A stretch of 64,000 nt of DNA. It comes from JAGNLM01 sp964439835 (GTDB lineage: Bacteria > Pseudomonadota > Gammaproteobacteria > JAABTG01). This document shows positions 8,222-16,005 of the stretch, piece by piece. Position numbers and translations under genes: made by a program. Numbering within the stretch: position 1 is the stretch's first letter; every line of letters begins with the position of its first letter. The notes under the pieces were generated by a model, which was not told the DNA's origin, ran no database searches, and was given only the letters and a program-made list of their open reading frames with translations. The stretch spans positions 5,422 to 69,421 of the forward strand of contig CAYTPQ010000013.1 of NCBI GenBank assembly GCA_964439835.1, read 5' to 3'.

Positions 8222-8257
8222 GGTGATATTACCCCAAGTGAGATCGGTATTACTACC
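8222..8257. promoter_or_regulatory. Candidate metal-responsive operator upstream of TonB receptor
   Basis: Two imperfect AT-rich palindromes, GGTGATATTACC (8222-8233) and GGTATTACTACC (8246-8257), lie 80-120 bases upstream of the receptor start. The second contains TCGGTATTACT (8244-8254), which is repeated exactly upstream of tonB. The arrangement fits a repressor site for a metal regulator. No canonical Fur or Zur box is present, so this is an inference from the shared motif only. Confidence 0.4.
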
Positions 8258-8329
8258 CGCACGCGAGGTACCGGCGAGGTCCCCAGTCGGGGCGAGGGCA
8301 GCCTCTGCGAGGGCCGGCGCCCCCGGCGG

Positions 8330-9079
8330 TCAGATGTCCGGCCGGTACCCGAGGCGCTCCGAGATCTCGCGGGCCGCGTCGACCACCCGCGGCGCCCAGG
8401 CGTCCTCGCGCCGCTCCATGGGCGCGGAGACCGACAGCCCCGCCACCACGGCCCCGGTGTGGTCCCGGACCACCGCCCCGATACAGCCGACGCCGAGCTC
8501 TGCCTCCTCGTCGTCCAGGCCGAAGCCGCGCCGGCGCGAGACCTCGATGTCCGCCCACAGGCTGGTCACGTCGGTGCGGGTGTTGGCGGTGAAGCGGGGC
8601 AGCCCGGTGGCGGCCGCGTAGCGTTCCACGGCCTCCCGCCCGTCCTCGCCCAGCATCAGCTTGCCGACCGCCGTGGTGTGCAGCGGCGCCCGGCTGCCCA
8701 CCACCTGCTCGACCCGCAGGCTGCGCGGGGGGGTCACCCGCTCGACGTAGACCACCTGGGTCCCTTCGCGCACGGTCAGGTTGACCGTCTCGCCCAAGGC
8801 CTCGCACAGGCGCTCCATGATCGGCCGCGCCTGGGCCCTGAGGTCCGGGCCCGCGCCCAGCCGCGCGGCCAGGGCCCGGAGGCGCGGCCCCAGCCGGTAG
8901 GCCCCGCCCACCTCGCGCTCCACCAGGCCGTGCTCGGCGGCGGCCGCGAGGATACGGAAGGCGGTGGACGGCGGCAGGCCGGTCTCGGCGCTCAGCACCT
9001 TCAGGCTGGCCGGGCCGCCAGCCCCGCCCAGTGCGTCGAGCAGGGCCACCAGCCGGTCGAGGACCTGGATCGCAGACAT
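8330..9079 (-). CDS. IclR-family transcriptional regulator
   Basis: This 249-residue regulator has an N-terminal winged helix (QVLDRLVALLDALGG, SAETGLPPSTAFRILAAAAE) and a C-terminal IclR effector domain with LHTTAVGKLMLG, GFGLDDEEAELGVGCIG and VAGLSVSAP. ATG at 9079 is used; residues upstream of it in frame do not belong to the family. It is divergent from the thiamine-enzyme gene at 9199, and the 119-base space holds two tandem dyads that probably are its operators. It is likely to control the catabolic genes from 9199 to 16005 in response to a small acid. Confidence 0.9.
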   Translation of the reverse strand: MSAIQVLDRLVALLDALGGAGGPASLKVLSAETGLPPSTAFRILAAAAEHGLVEREVGGAYRLGPRLRALAARLGAGPDLRAQARPIMERLCEALGETVNLTVREGTQVVYVERVTPPRSLRVEQVVGSRAPLHTTAVGKLMLGEDGREAVERYAAATGLPRFTANTRTDVTSLWADIEVSRRRGFGLDDEEAELGVGCIGAVVRDHTGAVVAGLSVSAPMERREDAWAPRVVDAAREISERLGYRPDI

Positions 9080-9087
9080 GGAGTATA

Positions 9088-9121
9088 TTCCGTATCGTGG
9101 AATGACTTCTGTATTGTGAAA
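9088..9121. promoter_or_regulatory. Tandem operator candidates for the IclR regulator
   Basis: Two 15-base imperfect palindromes lie 19 bases apart centre to centre: TTCCGTATCGTGGAA (9088-9102) and TTCTGTATTGTGAAA (9107-9121). They share TTCYGTATYGTGRAA. They are in the divergent promoter region, just upstream of the regulator start, as is typical of IclR-family autoregulation. Binding is inferred from position and symmetry. Confidence 0.5.
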
Positions 9122-9198
9122 TATAGCCGACTGCCGTAGGCTTTCACCAGTACCGAGGACGGACCCCCTCGACCGCCCCAACCGGAGGACAGACGACC

Positions 9199-11418
9199 AT
9201 GAGCGCCCAGCCCGAGACCACCGCCGCAACGCCGCCCGAGTTCTGCGAGGGGATCCAGTACTTCGCCGACCCCTGGCCGGATGCCGAGCGCCTCGCCGCC
9301 GCGCCGGTCATCGGCGAGGGCCAGACCGCCGTCGCCGACCCCCGGGACCCGGGGGCTGTCTTCCAGACCCTGCTCGGGGCCGACGCCCTGCGCTACCTGA
9401 CCCTGCAGGTGACCGGGGCCAAGGGCTCCGGCCACCCGGGCGGCTTCGCCAGCAGCGCTGAGGCGTACACCTCGCTGGTCATGCTCGGACACACCAACAT
9501 CGTGACCGAGGTCGGCCACCACGCCCCCGGCTTCTACAGCGCGATGTTCCTCGACACTTCCCTGGAGGAGATGGGGATCCGCACGGTGCAGGACCTGCGC
9601 ACCCGATTCCGCGAGCGCCACGGCCTGCTCGGCCACCTCTCAGGCGCCATCCCGGGCATCCTGGCCCCGGCCGGGCCGCTCGGCCAAGGCCAGCACTTCG
9701 CCATGGCCGGCGCGCTGCTGCACCGGGACCGGCTGTTCCCGGTCACCATCGGCGACGGCGGCTTCGGCGAACCCTACGTGATGTCCTCGATGATGCACTT
9801 CCATACCGCCTACCCGGGCGTGACCAACTTCCTGCCGGTGCTGGTCTGGAACGGCTACAGCCAGGAGCACCACGCGATGGTGTCCACCCTCTCCAACGAG
9901 GCGATGCTGGCGTACTGGAAGGCGCACGGCTTCGAGGAGGTGGTGCTGGTCGACGCCAGGGACTTCGACGACTCCGGCCAGACCGGACCCTACGTGGACA
10001 GCACCCACTTCTCCCTGGAGCGCCGGCTCGCCTTCGCGGGCGCGGTGCTGGAGGGGGTCGACCGGGCGGCCCGGGCGGCCCTCGGTGGACGGCTCAGTGC
10101 CTTCATCGTCAAGCAGCTCAAGGGCAGCGGGGTGCACACGGTGGGCGCCAAGTCCCATAACCTCTACCCCGCCGACACCCTGGACCAGGCCCATATCATC
10201 GAGGGCCTGCGCCGGCGCGCCCTCGACCCCCGGTCCTGGGGCATCGTGCGCGAGAACTTCCGGCGCGCGGGCGGCGGACCCGCCGCGCGCACCGTGGTCA
10301 CCGAGCACGTCCTGCCGCTCCCGCCCCTGCCGGCGCTGCCCAAGCAGGCCTTCGCGAAGGGCGACAAGCAGGTGCCCTCCACGGCGATGGGGGCCCTGGT
10401 GGCGGCGGTCGGCCTGGCGGACCCCGGCTTCATAGTCACCAACGCCGACGGCAACGAGGCCTCGGGGATGAAGAACATCAACCAGGCCCTGAAGATCCGC
10501 CACCCGACGGCCGACGCCCTCTATCACCAGGGCCCGGACGGCCAGGTCTACGAGCCCCTGAACGAGGATGCCTGCGCCGGCCTCGCGGCGAGCCTGGCCC
10601 TGTTCGGCAGCCGCTCGCTCTGGCTCTCCTACGAGAGCTTCGCGATCAACGGCCTGCCGATCCTGCAGACCGTGACCCAGGCGATGGCCGAGCTGCGCCG
10701 CCGCACCCCCGCGGTGGTGGCCATGTTCACCGCGGGTGCGCTGGAGCAGGGCCGCAACGGCTGGACCCACCAGCGCCCGGAGGTGGAGAGCTACTTCGCG
10801 GCCTTGATGCGCAACGGCAACGTCTACCCGCTCTTCCCCTGCGACGCGAACGCGGTGCAGGTCGCCTACGAGTGGGCGGTGAGCAGCTACAACAAGGGCG
10901 TGGCGATCTTCGCCTCCAAGAGCCCCCTGCCCGTGTACCTGACCCTGGAGGAGGCCGCGCGGGCGGTGGAGGACGGGGCGATCGCCCTGTACGAGAGCAC
11001 GCAGGGCGACCGCGGCTCGGTGGTCTTTGCGGTCACGGGGGACATGGTCCTGCTGCCGGTGTTCGAGGCGAAGGACCGGCTCGAGCAGGCCGGCTACCGG
11101 GTCCGGATTGTCGCGGTGGTCAACCCGCGCCGGCTGTACCGGCCGACCGACGTCGCCTGGTCGACGGTGGCCGAGCCGGACAACCGGTTCATGGACGACG
11201 ACCACTTCAACGCCCTATTCGACGGGGACGCGCTCGTCGCGGTGACCGGCGGGCCGAGCGGGCCGCTGGAGCCGGTCCTGCTGCGCACCCGCGCCCGGCG
11301 CCGGGACGTCTTCGCCTGGCAGCGGGGGGAGACCACGGCCTCCGCGGGCGAGCTGCTGGAGCTGAACGGCATCACCGCGGAGCGCCTCGCGGGACGGGCG
11401 CAGTCTTTATTGGCCTGA
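9199..11418 (+). CDS. Thiamine-diphosphate enzyme related to phosphoketolase, transketolase and AceE
   Basis: This 739-residue protein has a thiamine-diphosphate motif with GDGGFGEP at about residue 185 and WNGYS at about 218, the spacing used by transketolase-like enzymes. GAKGSGHPGG resembles transketolase, GHHAPGFYSAMFLD resembles AceE (GHSAPG), and NGWTHQRPEVESYFAAL followed by PLFPCDANAV resembles phosphoketolase. It is shorter than AceE (about 890). ATG at 9199 follows GGAGG. It is the first gene divergent from the IclR regulator and is followed by a DUF1537 kinase. It probably cleaves or transfers a carbon unit from a keto sugar or keto acid; the substrate is unknown. Confidence 0.75.
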   Translation: MSAQPETTAATPPEFCEGIQYFADPWPDAERLAAAPVIGEGQTAVADPRDPGAVFQTLLGADALRYLTLQVTGAKGSGHPGGFASSAEAYTSLVMLGHTNIVTEVGHHAPGFYSAMFLDTSLEEMGIRTVQDLRTRFRERHGLLGHLSGAIPGILAPAGPLGQGQHFAMAGALLHRDRLFPVTIGDGGFGEPYVMSSMMHFHTAYPGVTNFLPVLVWNGYSQEHHAMVSTLSNEAMLAYWKAHGFEEVVLVDARDFDDSGQTGPYVDSTHFSLERRLAFAGAVLEGVDRAARAALGGRLSAFIVKQLKGSGVHTVGAKSHNLYPADTLDQAHIIEGLRRRALDPRSWGIVRENFRRAGGGPAARTVVTEHVLPLPPLPALPKQAFAKGDKQVPSTAMGALVAAVGLADPGFIVTNADGNEASGMKNINQALKIRHPTADALYHQGPDGQVYEPLNEDACAGLAASLALFGSRSLWLSYESFAINGLPILQTVTQAMAELRRRTPAVVAMFTAGALEQGRNGWTHQRPEVESYFAALMRNGNVYPLFPCDANAVQVAYEWAVSSYNKGVAIFASKSPLPVYLTLEEAARAVEDGAIALYESTQGDRGSVVFAVTGDMVLLPVFEAKDRLEQAGYRVRIVAVVNPRRLYRPTDVAWSTVAEPDNRFMDDDHFNALFDGDALVAVTGGPSGPLEPVLLRTRARRRDVFAWQRGETTASAGELLELNGITAERLAGRAQSLLA

Positions 11419-11456
11419 CAGCTATCGAAGACTTGGTCCGGCAACTGGGGTGGCGC

Positions 11457-11562
11457 GGCTGGCAGGTACGGCCCCGCGGGACACGCCGCAAGTACGTCCC
11501 TGTAGGCTCGTCTGCCGCCGTCCCTGGCGTCAGACGGTCCCGCAGGGCCGTACCTGCCAGCC
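11457..11562. repeat. Dispersed palindromic element, copy 2 (long form)
   Basis: The 18-base outer arms GGCTGGCAGGTACGGCCC (11457-11474) and complement (11545-11562) are perfect but differ in sequence from copy 1. The inner part repeats copy 1, with GCGGGACACGCCG, TACGTCCCTGTAGGCTCG and a hairpin GTCTGCCGCC/GGCGTCAGAC. One base pair of that hairpin has switched from A-T to C-G, compensating. The copy lies between the thiamine-enzyme gene and the DUF1537 kinase gene. Confidence 0.88.
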
Positions 11563-11663
11563 GCTTTCTGGGCACGCAGGCGTCTCTTCTCGGAGCTTGA
11601 TGTCGGCCGACATCACTGCAACGAGTTGATGGCGAGTGGCCAATTGGGCAGGGGTCGGTGCGA

Positions 11664-12992
11664 ATGAGTGAAACCAAGATCATCGTCCTGGACGACGACC
11701 CGACCGGGTCGCAGACTGTCCACGGCTGTCTGCTGCTCACCCGCTGGGACGAAGCGACACTGCGGGAGGCCTGTCTCGACCCCTCCCCGCTCTTCTTCGT
11801 CCTCACCAACACCCGCGGCATGGACGCCGGGCGGGCGGCGGCCGTGACCACGGAGGTCTGCCGTAACCTGAAGGCGACCCTGGGCGGACTGGCCGCTGAG
11901 GGAAGGCCGCTCAACCCGCTGCTGGTGAGCCGCTCGGACTCGACCCTGCGCGGCCACTACCCGGTGGAGACCGACGTCATCGCCCGGGAGCTGGGGCCGT
12001 TCGACGCCCACTTCCTGGTGCCGGCCTTCTTCGAGGGCGGGCGCTTCACCCGCGACAGCGTGCACTACCTCCTGGTCGACGGCCGGCCGGTGCCGGTCCA
12101 CGAGACCGAGTTCGCCGGGGACTCGGTGTTCGGGTACCGCCACAGCTACCTGCCGGACTACGTGGAGGAGAAGACCGCCGGCCGGATCCGCGCCGGTGAG
12201 GTCGAGCGTTTCCTGCTGGCCGACGTCCGGGGCGACAGCCTGCCCCGCCTGCTCGCCCTGGAGGGCAACCGCTGCGCCGTGGTCGACGCCGAGACCCAGG
12301 CCGACCTGAACCGCTTCGCCGACGCCCTGACCGCGGCCGCGCACCAGGGCAAGCGGTTCCTCTTTCGCAGCGGCGCGAGCCTGCTGACCGCCCTCGCCCG
12401 TCTTCCCCCTCAGCCGGTGCCGCCGGAGCGGATGGCCGACCACGTCCGCGGCCACGCGGCGGGCGCCGTGATCGTGGGCTCGCACGTGCGCAAGACCACC
12501 GCCCAGCTCGAGCGCCTGCTGGCGGAGCCGGGCACGGCGGGCGTGGAGGTGTCCGTGGACCGGCTGCCGGAAGGGCACTCCGCCCTCCTCGCCGAGGTCA
12601 CGGCGAAGGCGGCCGCGGCCCACGCCCGCGGCGAGACCCCGGTGGTCTACACCAGCCGGGTCGAGCGCCAGTTCCCGGACCAGGCGGCCCGCCTGGCCTT
12701 CGGAGAGGAAGTATCCCGGTTCCTGATGGACCTGGTGCGGGCGCTGCCACCGACACTGGGTTATCTGATCAGCAAGGGCGGCATCACCTCAAACGACGTG
12801 CTGAGCGACGGCCTCGCCCTGCGCACCTCCCGGGTCCTGGGGCAGGTGATCCCGGGGTGCTCGGTGGTACGCTGTCCCTCGGACCACCCCCGCTTCCCGG
12901 ACCTGCCGGTGGTGATCTTCCCCGGCAACGTGGGGGACGAGGCAGCCCTCGCGACGGTGTACCGGCGGATGGGGGGTGGGGAACATCGGTAG
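11664..12992 (+). CDS. Four-carbon acid sugar kinase family protein (DUF1537)
   Basis: This is a 442-residue DUF1537 protein. The N-terminal domain has IIVLDDDPTGSQTVHG (about residues 6-21) and LVSRSDSTLRGHYP. The C-terminal nucleotide-binding domain has GSHVRKTT, YLISKGGITSNDV and VVIFPGNVGDE. Known members phosphorylate oxidised four-carbon acid sugars or related keto acids with ATP. ATG at 11664 is preferred over the in-frame GTG two codons upstream. The usual dehydrogenase and aldolase/decarboxylase partners are absent; instead it sits between a phosphoketolase-like enzyme and GlcD/GlcF-like oxidases. That implies a variant pathway. Confidence 0.88.
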   Translation: MSETKIIVLDDDPTGSQTVHGCLLLTRWDEATLREACLDPSPLFFVLTNTRGMDAGRAAAVTTEVCRNLKATLGGLAAEGRPLNPLLVSRSDSTLRGHYPVETDVIARELGPFDAHFLVPAFFEGGRFTRDSVHYLLVDGRPVPVHETEFAGDSVFGYRHSYLPDYVEEKTAGRIRAGEVERFLLADVRGDSLPRLLALEGNRCAVVDAETQADLNRFADALTAAAHQGKRFLFRSGASLLTALARLPPQPVPPERMADHVRGHAAGAVIVGSHVRKTTAQLERLLAEPGTAGVEVSVDRLPEGHSALLAEVTAKAAAAHARGETPVVYTSRVERQFPDQAARLAFGEEVSRFLMDLVRALPPTLGYLISKGGITSNDVLSDGLALRTSRVLGQVIPGCSVVRCPSDHPRFPDLPVVIFPGNVGDEAALATVYRRMGGGEHR

Positions 12993-13130
12993 CGATGTGC
13001 CCGCCCAGCGGGTACCCGAAGTGATGGCGCGAGACCGTCCACGGGCGGACAGTCGAGCCTAGCGCCCATGAGCGCACACCACACACCCCTGAGCATGAAA
13101 GAGACCTTCACGCTAGCCCGCCCACCCCGG

Positions 13131-13167
13131 ACGGTCCCAGCAGGGACGTATTCACGGCGTGGACCGT
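13131..13167. repeat. Dispersed palindromic element, copy 3 (core fragment)
   Basis: The core CAGGGACGTATTCACGGCGT recurs at 13141-13160, flanked by 7-base arms ACGGTCC (13131-13137) and GGACCGT (13161-13167). The long outer arms are missing. It lies in the 243-base gap between the DUF1537 kinase gene and glcD, so two element copies separate the three catabolic genes. Confidence 0.7.
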
Positions 13168-13235
13168 GACGTGCCACCCGGGATACCCGCCACGCACGCT
13201 GGGCTTCTGTAGGCCTTTTAGGACGCTTTGCTGAT

Positions 13236-14723
13236 ATGACACCGCAGACTGCTTCCTTGGCCCAGTCCCCCGAGCGCACCGCCTTCCTGCGGTCGCTGAC
13301 CCGCCTGCTGCCCGCCGGCTCGGTGCTGGTGGACGCCGAGGACCTCCGACCGTACGAGTGCGACGGACTCACCGCCTACCGGCGCACGCCGCTCGCGGTG
13401 GCGCTGCCGTCGACCATCGAGGAGGTCCAGGCGGTGCTGCGGCTCTGCGCCGCCGAGGGCGTGCCGGTGGTCGCCCGGGGCGCGGGCACGGGGCTCTCGG
13501 GCGGGGCGCTGCCGCTTGCGGACGGCGTGCTGCTGAGCCTCGCGCGTTTCAGCCGCATCCTCGCCATCGACCCGCTCGCCCGCACCGCCCGGGTCCAGCC
13601 GGGGGTACGCAACCTGGCGATCTCGGAGGCGGCGCGGCCCCACGGGCTGTACTACGCCCCCGACCCCTCCTCCCAGATCGCCTGCACCATCGGCGGCAAC
13701 GTGGCCGAGAACTCCGGCGGGGTGCACTGCCTGAAGTACGGGCTGACGGTGCACAACATCCTCTCGGCAGAGGTCGTCACCGTGGACGGCGAGCGGGTGA
13801 CCGTCGGGTCCGCGGCGCTCGACTCCCCGGGCTACGACCTGCTGGCGCTGCTGACGGGCTCCGAGGGCCTGCTCGCGGTGATCGTCGAGGTGACCGTCCG
13901 GCTCCTGCCCGTGCCGGACCGGGCCCAGGTCCTGCTGGCGGCCTTCGACCGGGTCGAGGCGGCCGGGGCGGCGGTGGCGGCGATCATCGGCGCGGGCATC
14001 GTCCCGGCCGGGCTCGAGATGATGGACCGGCTCGCCATTGCGGCGGCCGAGGACTTCGTGCACGCCGGCTACCCGCGCGAGGCGGACGCGATCCTGCTCT
14101 GCGAGGTCGACGGCACCCACGCGGAGGTCTCCGAGGACGTGATGCGGCTGCGCGAGCTGCTGCTGGCGAGCGGCGCCACCGAGGTGCGGACCGCCCGCGA
14201 CGAGCAGGAACGGATGACGCTCTGGAAGGGCCGCAAGGCCGCCTTCCCGGCGGTCGGCCGGATCTCGCCCGACTACTACTGCATGGACGGGACCATCCCC
14301 CGTCGCCAGCTGCCCGAGGTGCTGCGCCGGATCGACGGCCTGTCCGCCGAGCACGGCCTGCGGGTGGCCAACGTCTTCCACGCCGGCGACGGCAACCTGC
14401 ACCCGCTCATCCTGTACGACGCCAACCGGCCCGGGGAGTTGGAGCGGGCAGAGGCGTTCGGCGCCCGGATCCTGGAGCTCTGCGTCGAGGTGGGCGGCAC
14501 CATCACCGGCGAGCACGGGGTCGGGATGGAGAAGATCGACCAGATGTGCGTGCAGTTCTCCTCGCCGGAGCTGACCCAGTTCCACGCCGTGAAGGCCGCC
14601 TTCGACCCGCGGGGGCTGCTCAACCCCGGGAAGGCGGTGCCGACCCTGCACCGCTGCGCGGAGCTGGGGGCGATGCACGTGCACGGCGGGCACCTGCCCT
14701 TCCCCGAGCTGGAACGGTTCTAG
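13236..14723 (+). CDS. glcD: FAD-linked 2-hydroxyacid oxidase subunit (GlcD-like)
   Basis: This 495-residue protein has the PCMH-type FAD domain (VVARGAGTGLSGGALP, CTIGGNVAENSGGVHCLKYG) and the C-terminal FAD-oxidase domain with HAGDGNLHPL and GGTITGEHGVGMEK. These match GlcD of the membrane-associated glycolate oxidase and related D-lactate oxidases. It oxidises a 2-hydroxyacid to the 2-keto acid, passing electrons to the iron-sulfur subunit encoded 7 bases downstream. No glcE gene is present. Together with the DUF1537 kinase, the substrate may be a longer hydroxy acid such as a tetronate rather than glycolate. Confidence 0.88.
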   Translation: MTPQTASLAQSPERTAFLRSLTRLLPAGSVLVDAEDLRPYECDGLTAYRRTPLAVALPSTIEEVQAVLRLCAAEGVPVVARGAGTGLSGGALPLADGVLLSLARFSRILAIDPLARTARVQPGVRNLAISEAARPHGLYYAPDPSSQIACTIGGNVAENSGGVHCLKYGLTVHNILSAEVVTVDGERVTVGSAALDSPGYDLLALLTGSEGLLAVIVEVTVRLLPVPDRAQVLLAAFDRVEAAGAAVAAIIGAGIVPAGLEMMDRLAIAAAEDFVHAGYPREADAILLCEVDGTHAEVSEDVMRLRELLLASGATEVRTARDEQERMTLWKGRKAAFPAVGRISPDYYCMDGTIPRRQLPEVLRRIDGLSAEHGLRVANVFHAGDGNLHPLILYDANRPGELERAEAFGARILELCVEVGGTITGEHGVGMEKIDQMCVQFSSPELTQFHAVKAAFDPRGLLNPGKAVPTLHRCAELGAMHVHGGHLPFPELERF

Positions 14724-14730
14724 GCGGCCC

Positions 14731-16005
14731 GTGCAGACCTCGCTCGCCGAGCGGTTCCTGGCGACGCCCGAGGGGCAGGAGGCCGACGCCATCCTTCGGG
14801 CCTGCGTGCACTGCGGGTTCTGCACCGCCACCTGCCCGACCTACCGCCTGCTCGGCGACGAGCTTGACGGCCCGCGGGGCCGCATCTACCTGATCAAGCA
14901 GGTGCTGGAAGGACAAGCCGTCACCCGCCGCACCCAGCTCCACCTGGACCGCTGCCTCACCTGCCGCTCCTGCGAGACCACCTGCCCCTCGGGCGTGCGC
15001 TACGGCCGGCTGGCCGACATCGGCCGCGGGGTGGTGGAGCAGGCGGTGCCCCGCGGGCCCGGCGAGCGCCTGCTGCGCGGCGCCCTGCGGGCGGTCGTCC
15101 CCTACCCCACCCGCTTCCGGCCGCTGCTGCGCCTGGGCCAGTGGCTGAGGCCGCTGCTGCCCGGCGCCTTGCGCCGGCACGTCCCCGCCCGGCAGGCGGC
15201 TGGGGCCTGGCCGGCCCCCCGGCACGGCCGGCGGATGCTGGTCCTGGAGGGCTGCGTGCAGAGCGCCGCCACCCCCGCGACCAATGCCGCGGCAGCCCGG
15301 GTCCTGGACGCCCTGGGGGTGTCGCTGGTGCGGGTGCCAGGCACCGGCTGCTGCGGCGCCATGAGCCATCACCTGGCGGCGGCGGAGGAGGCCCACGCCT
15401 TCATGCGCCGGAACGTCGACGCCTGGTGGCCGGAGATCGAGGCCGGCGCCGAGGCCATCGTGGTGAGCGCGAGCGGCTGCGGCGCCGTGGTCAAGGAGTA
15501 CGGGGCGCTGCTCCGCCACGAGCCGGCCTACGCCGAGCGGGCGGCCCGGGTCTCGGCCCTGGCCCGGGACCTGTCGGAGGTCATCGCGGGCGAGGACCTC
15601 GGGCCGGTCGATCTGCGGGGGGACAGCCGGCGGGTCGCCTTCCACTCGCCCTGCTCCCTGCAGCACGGCCAGCAGCTCCGCGGCCTGGTCGAGGGGGTCC
15701 TGGGGCGGCTCGGCTTCGAGCTGACGAGCGTGCCGGACGCCCACCTCTGCTGCGGCTCGGCCGGCACCTACTCGATCCTGCAGCCCGATCTCTCGGCCCG
15801 GCTGCTGGCGGACAAGGTCGCCGCCCTGGCGAGCGGCGCCCCGGAGGTGATTGCCACGGCCAACGTCGGCTGCCAGCTGCACCTGGCGGGCGCGGCGCCC
15901 GTACCCGTGCGCCATTGGATCGAGTTGCTGGACGAGGCGCTGGCGGCGCCTACTCGAACACCATCTCCAGCTCCAGACCCCGGTGGCCCTTCGGCACGAC
16001 CGTGA
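14731..16005 (+). CDS. glcF: Glycolate oxidase iron-sulfur subunit (GlcF-like)
   Basis: This 424-residue protein has two [4Fe-4S] motifs, CVHCGFCTATCPTY (about residues 27-40) and CLTCRSCETTCPSG, then two cysteine-rich CCG domains with VPGTGCCGAMSHH and HLCCGSAGTYSI. It carries electrons from the GlcD-like flavoprotein to the respiratory chain. It starts with GTG at 14731, seven bases after glcD. Its C-terminal tail (PTRTPSPAPDPGG) overlaps the 3' end of the convergent glgC gene by 56 bases. Confidence 0.9.
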   Translation: MQTSLAERFLATPEGQEADAILRACVHCGFCTATCPTYRLLGDELDGPRGRIYLIKQVLEGQAVTRRTQLHLDRCLTCRSCETTCPSGVRYGRLADIGRGVVEQAVPRGPGERLLRGALRAVVPYPTRFRPLLRLGQWLRPLLPGALRRHVPARQAAGAWPAPRHGRRMLVLEGCVQSAATPATNAAAARVLDALGVSLVRVPGTGCCGAMSHHLAAAEEAHAFMRRNVDAWWPEIEAGAEAIVVSASGCGAVVKEYGALLRHEPAYAERAARVSALARDLSEVIAGEDLGPVDLRGDSRRVAFHSPCSLQHGQQLRGLVEGVLGRLGFELTSVPDAHLCCGSAGTYSILQPDLSARLLADKVAALASGAPEVIATANVGCQLHLAGAAPVPVRHWIELLDEALAAPTRTPSPAPDPGGPSARP

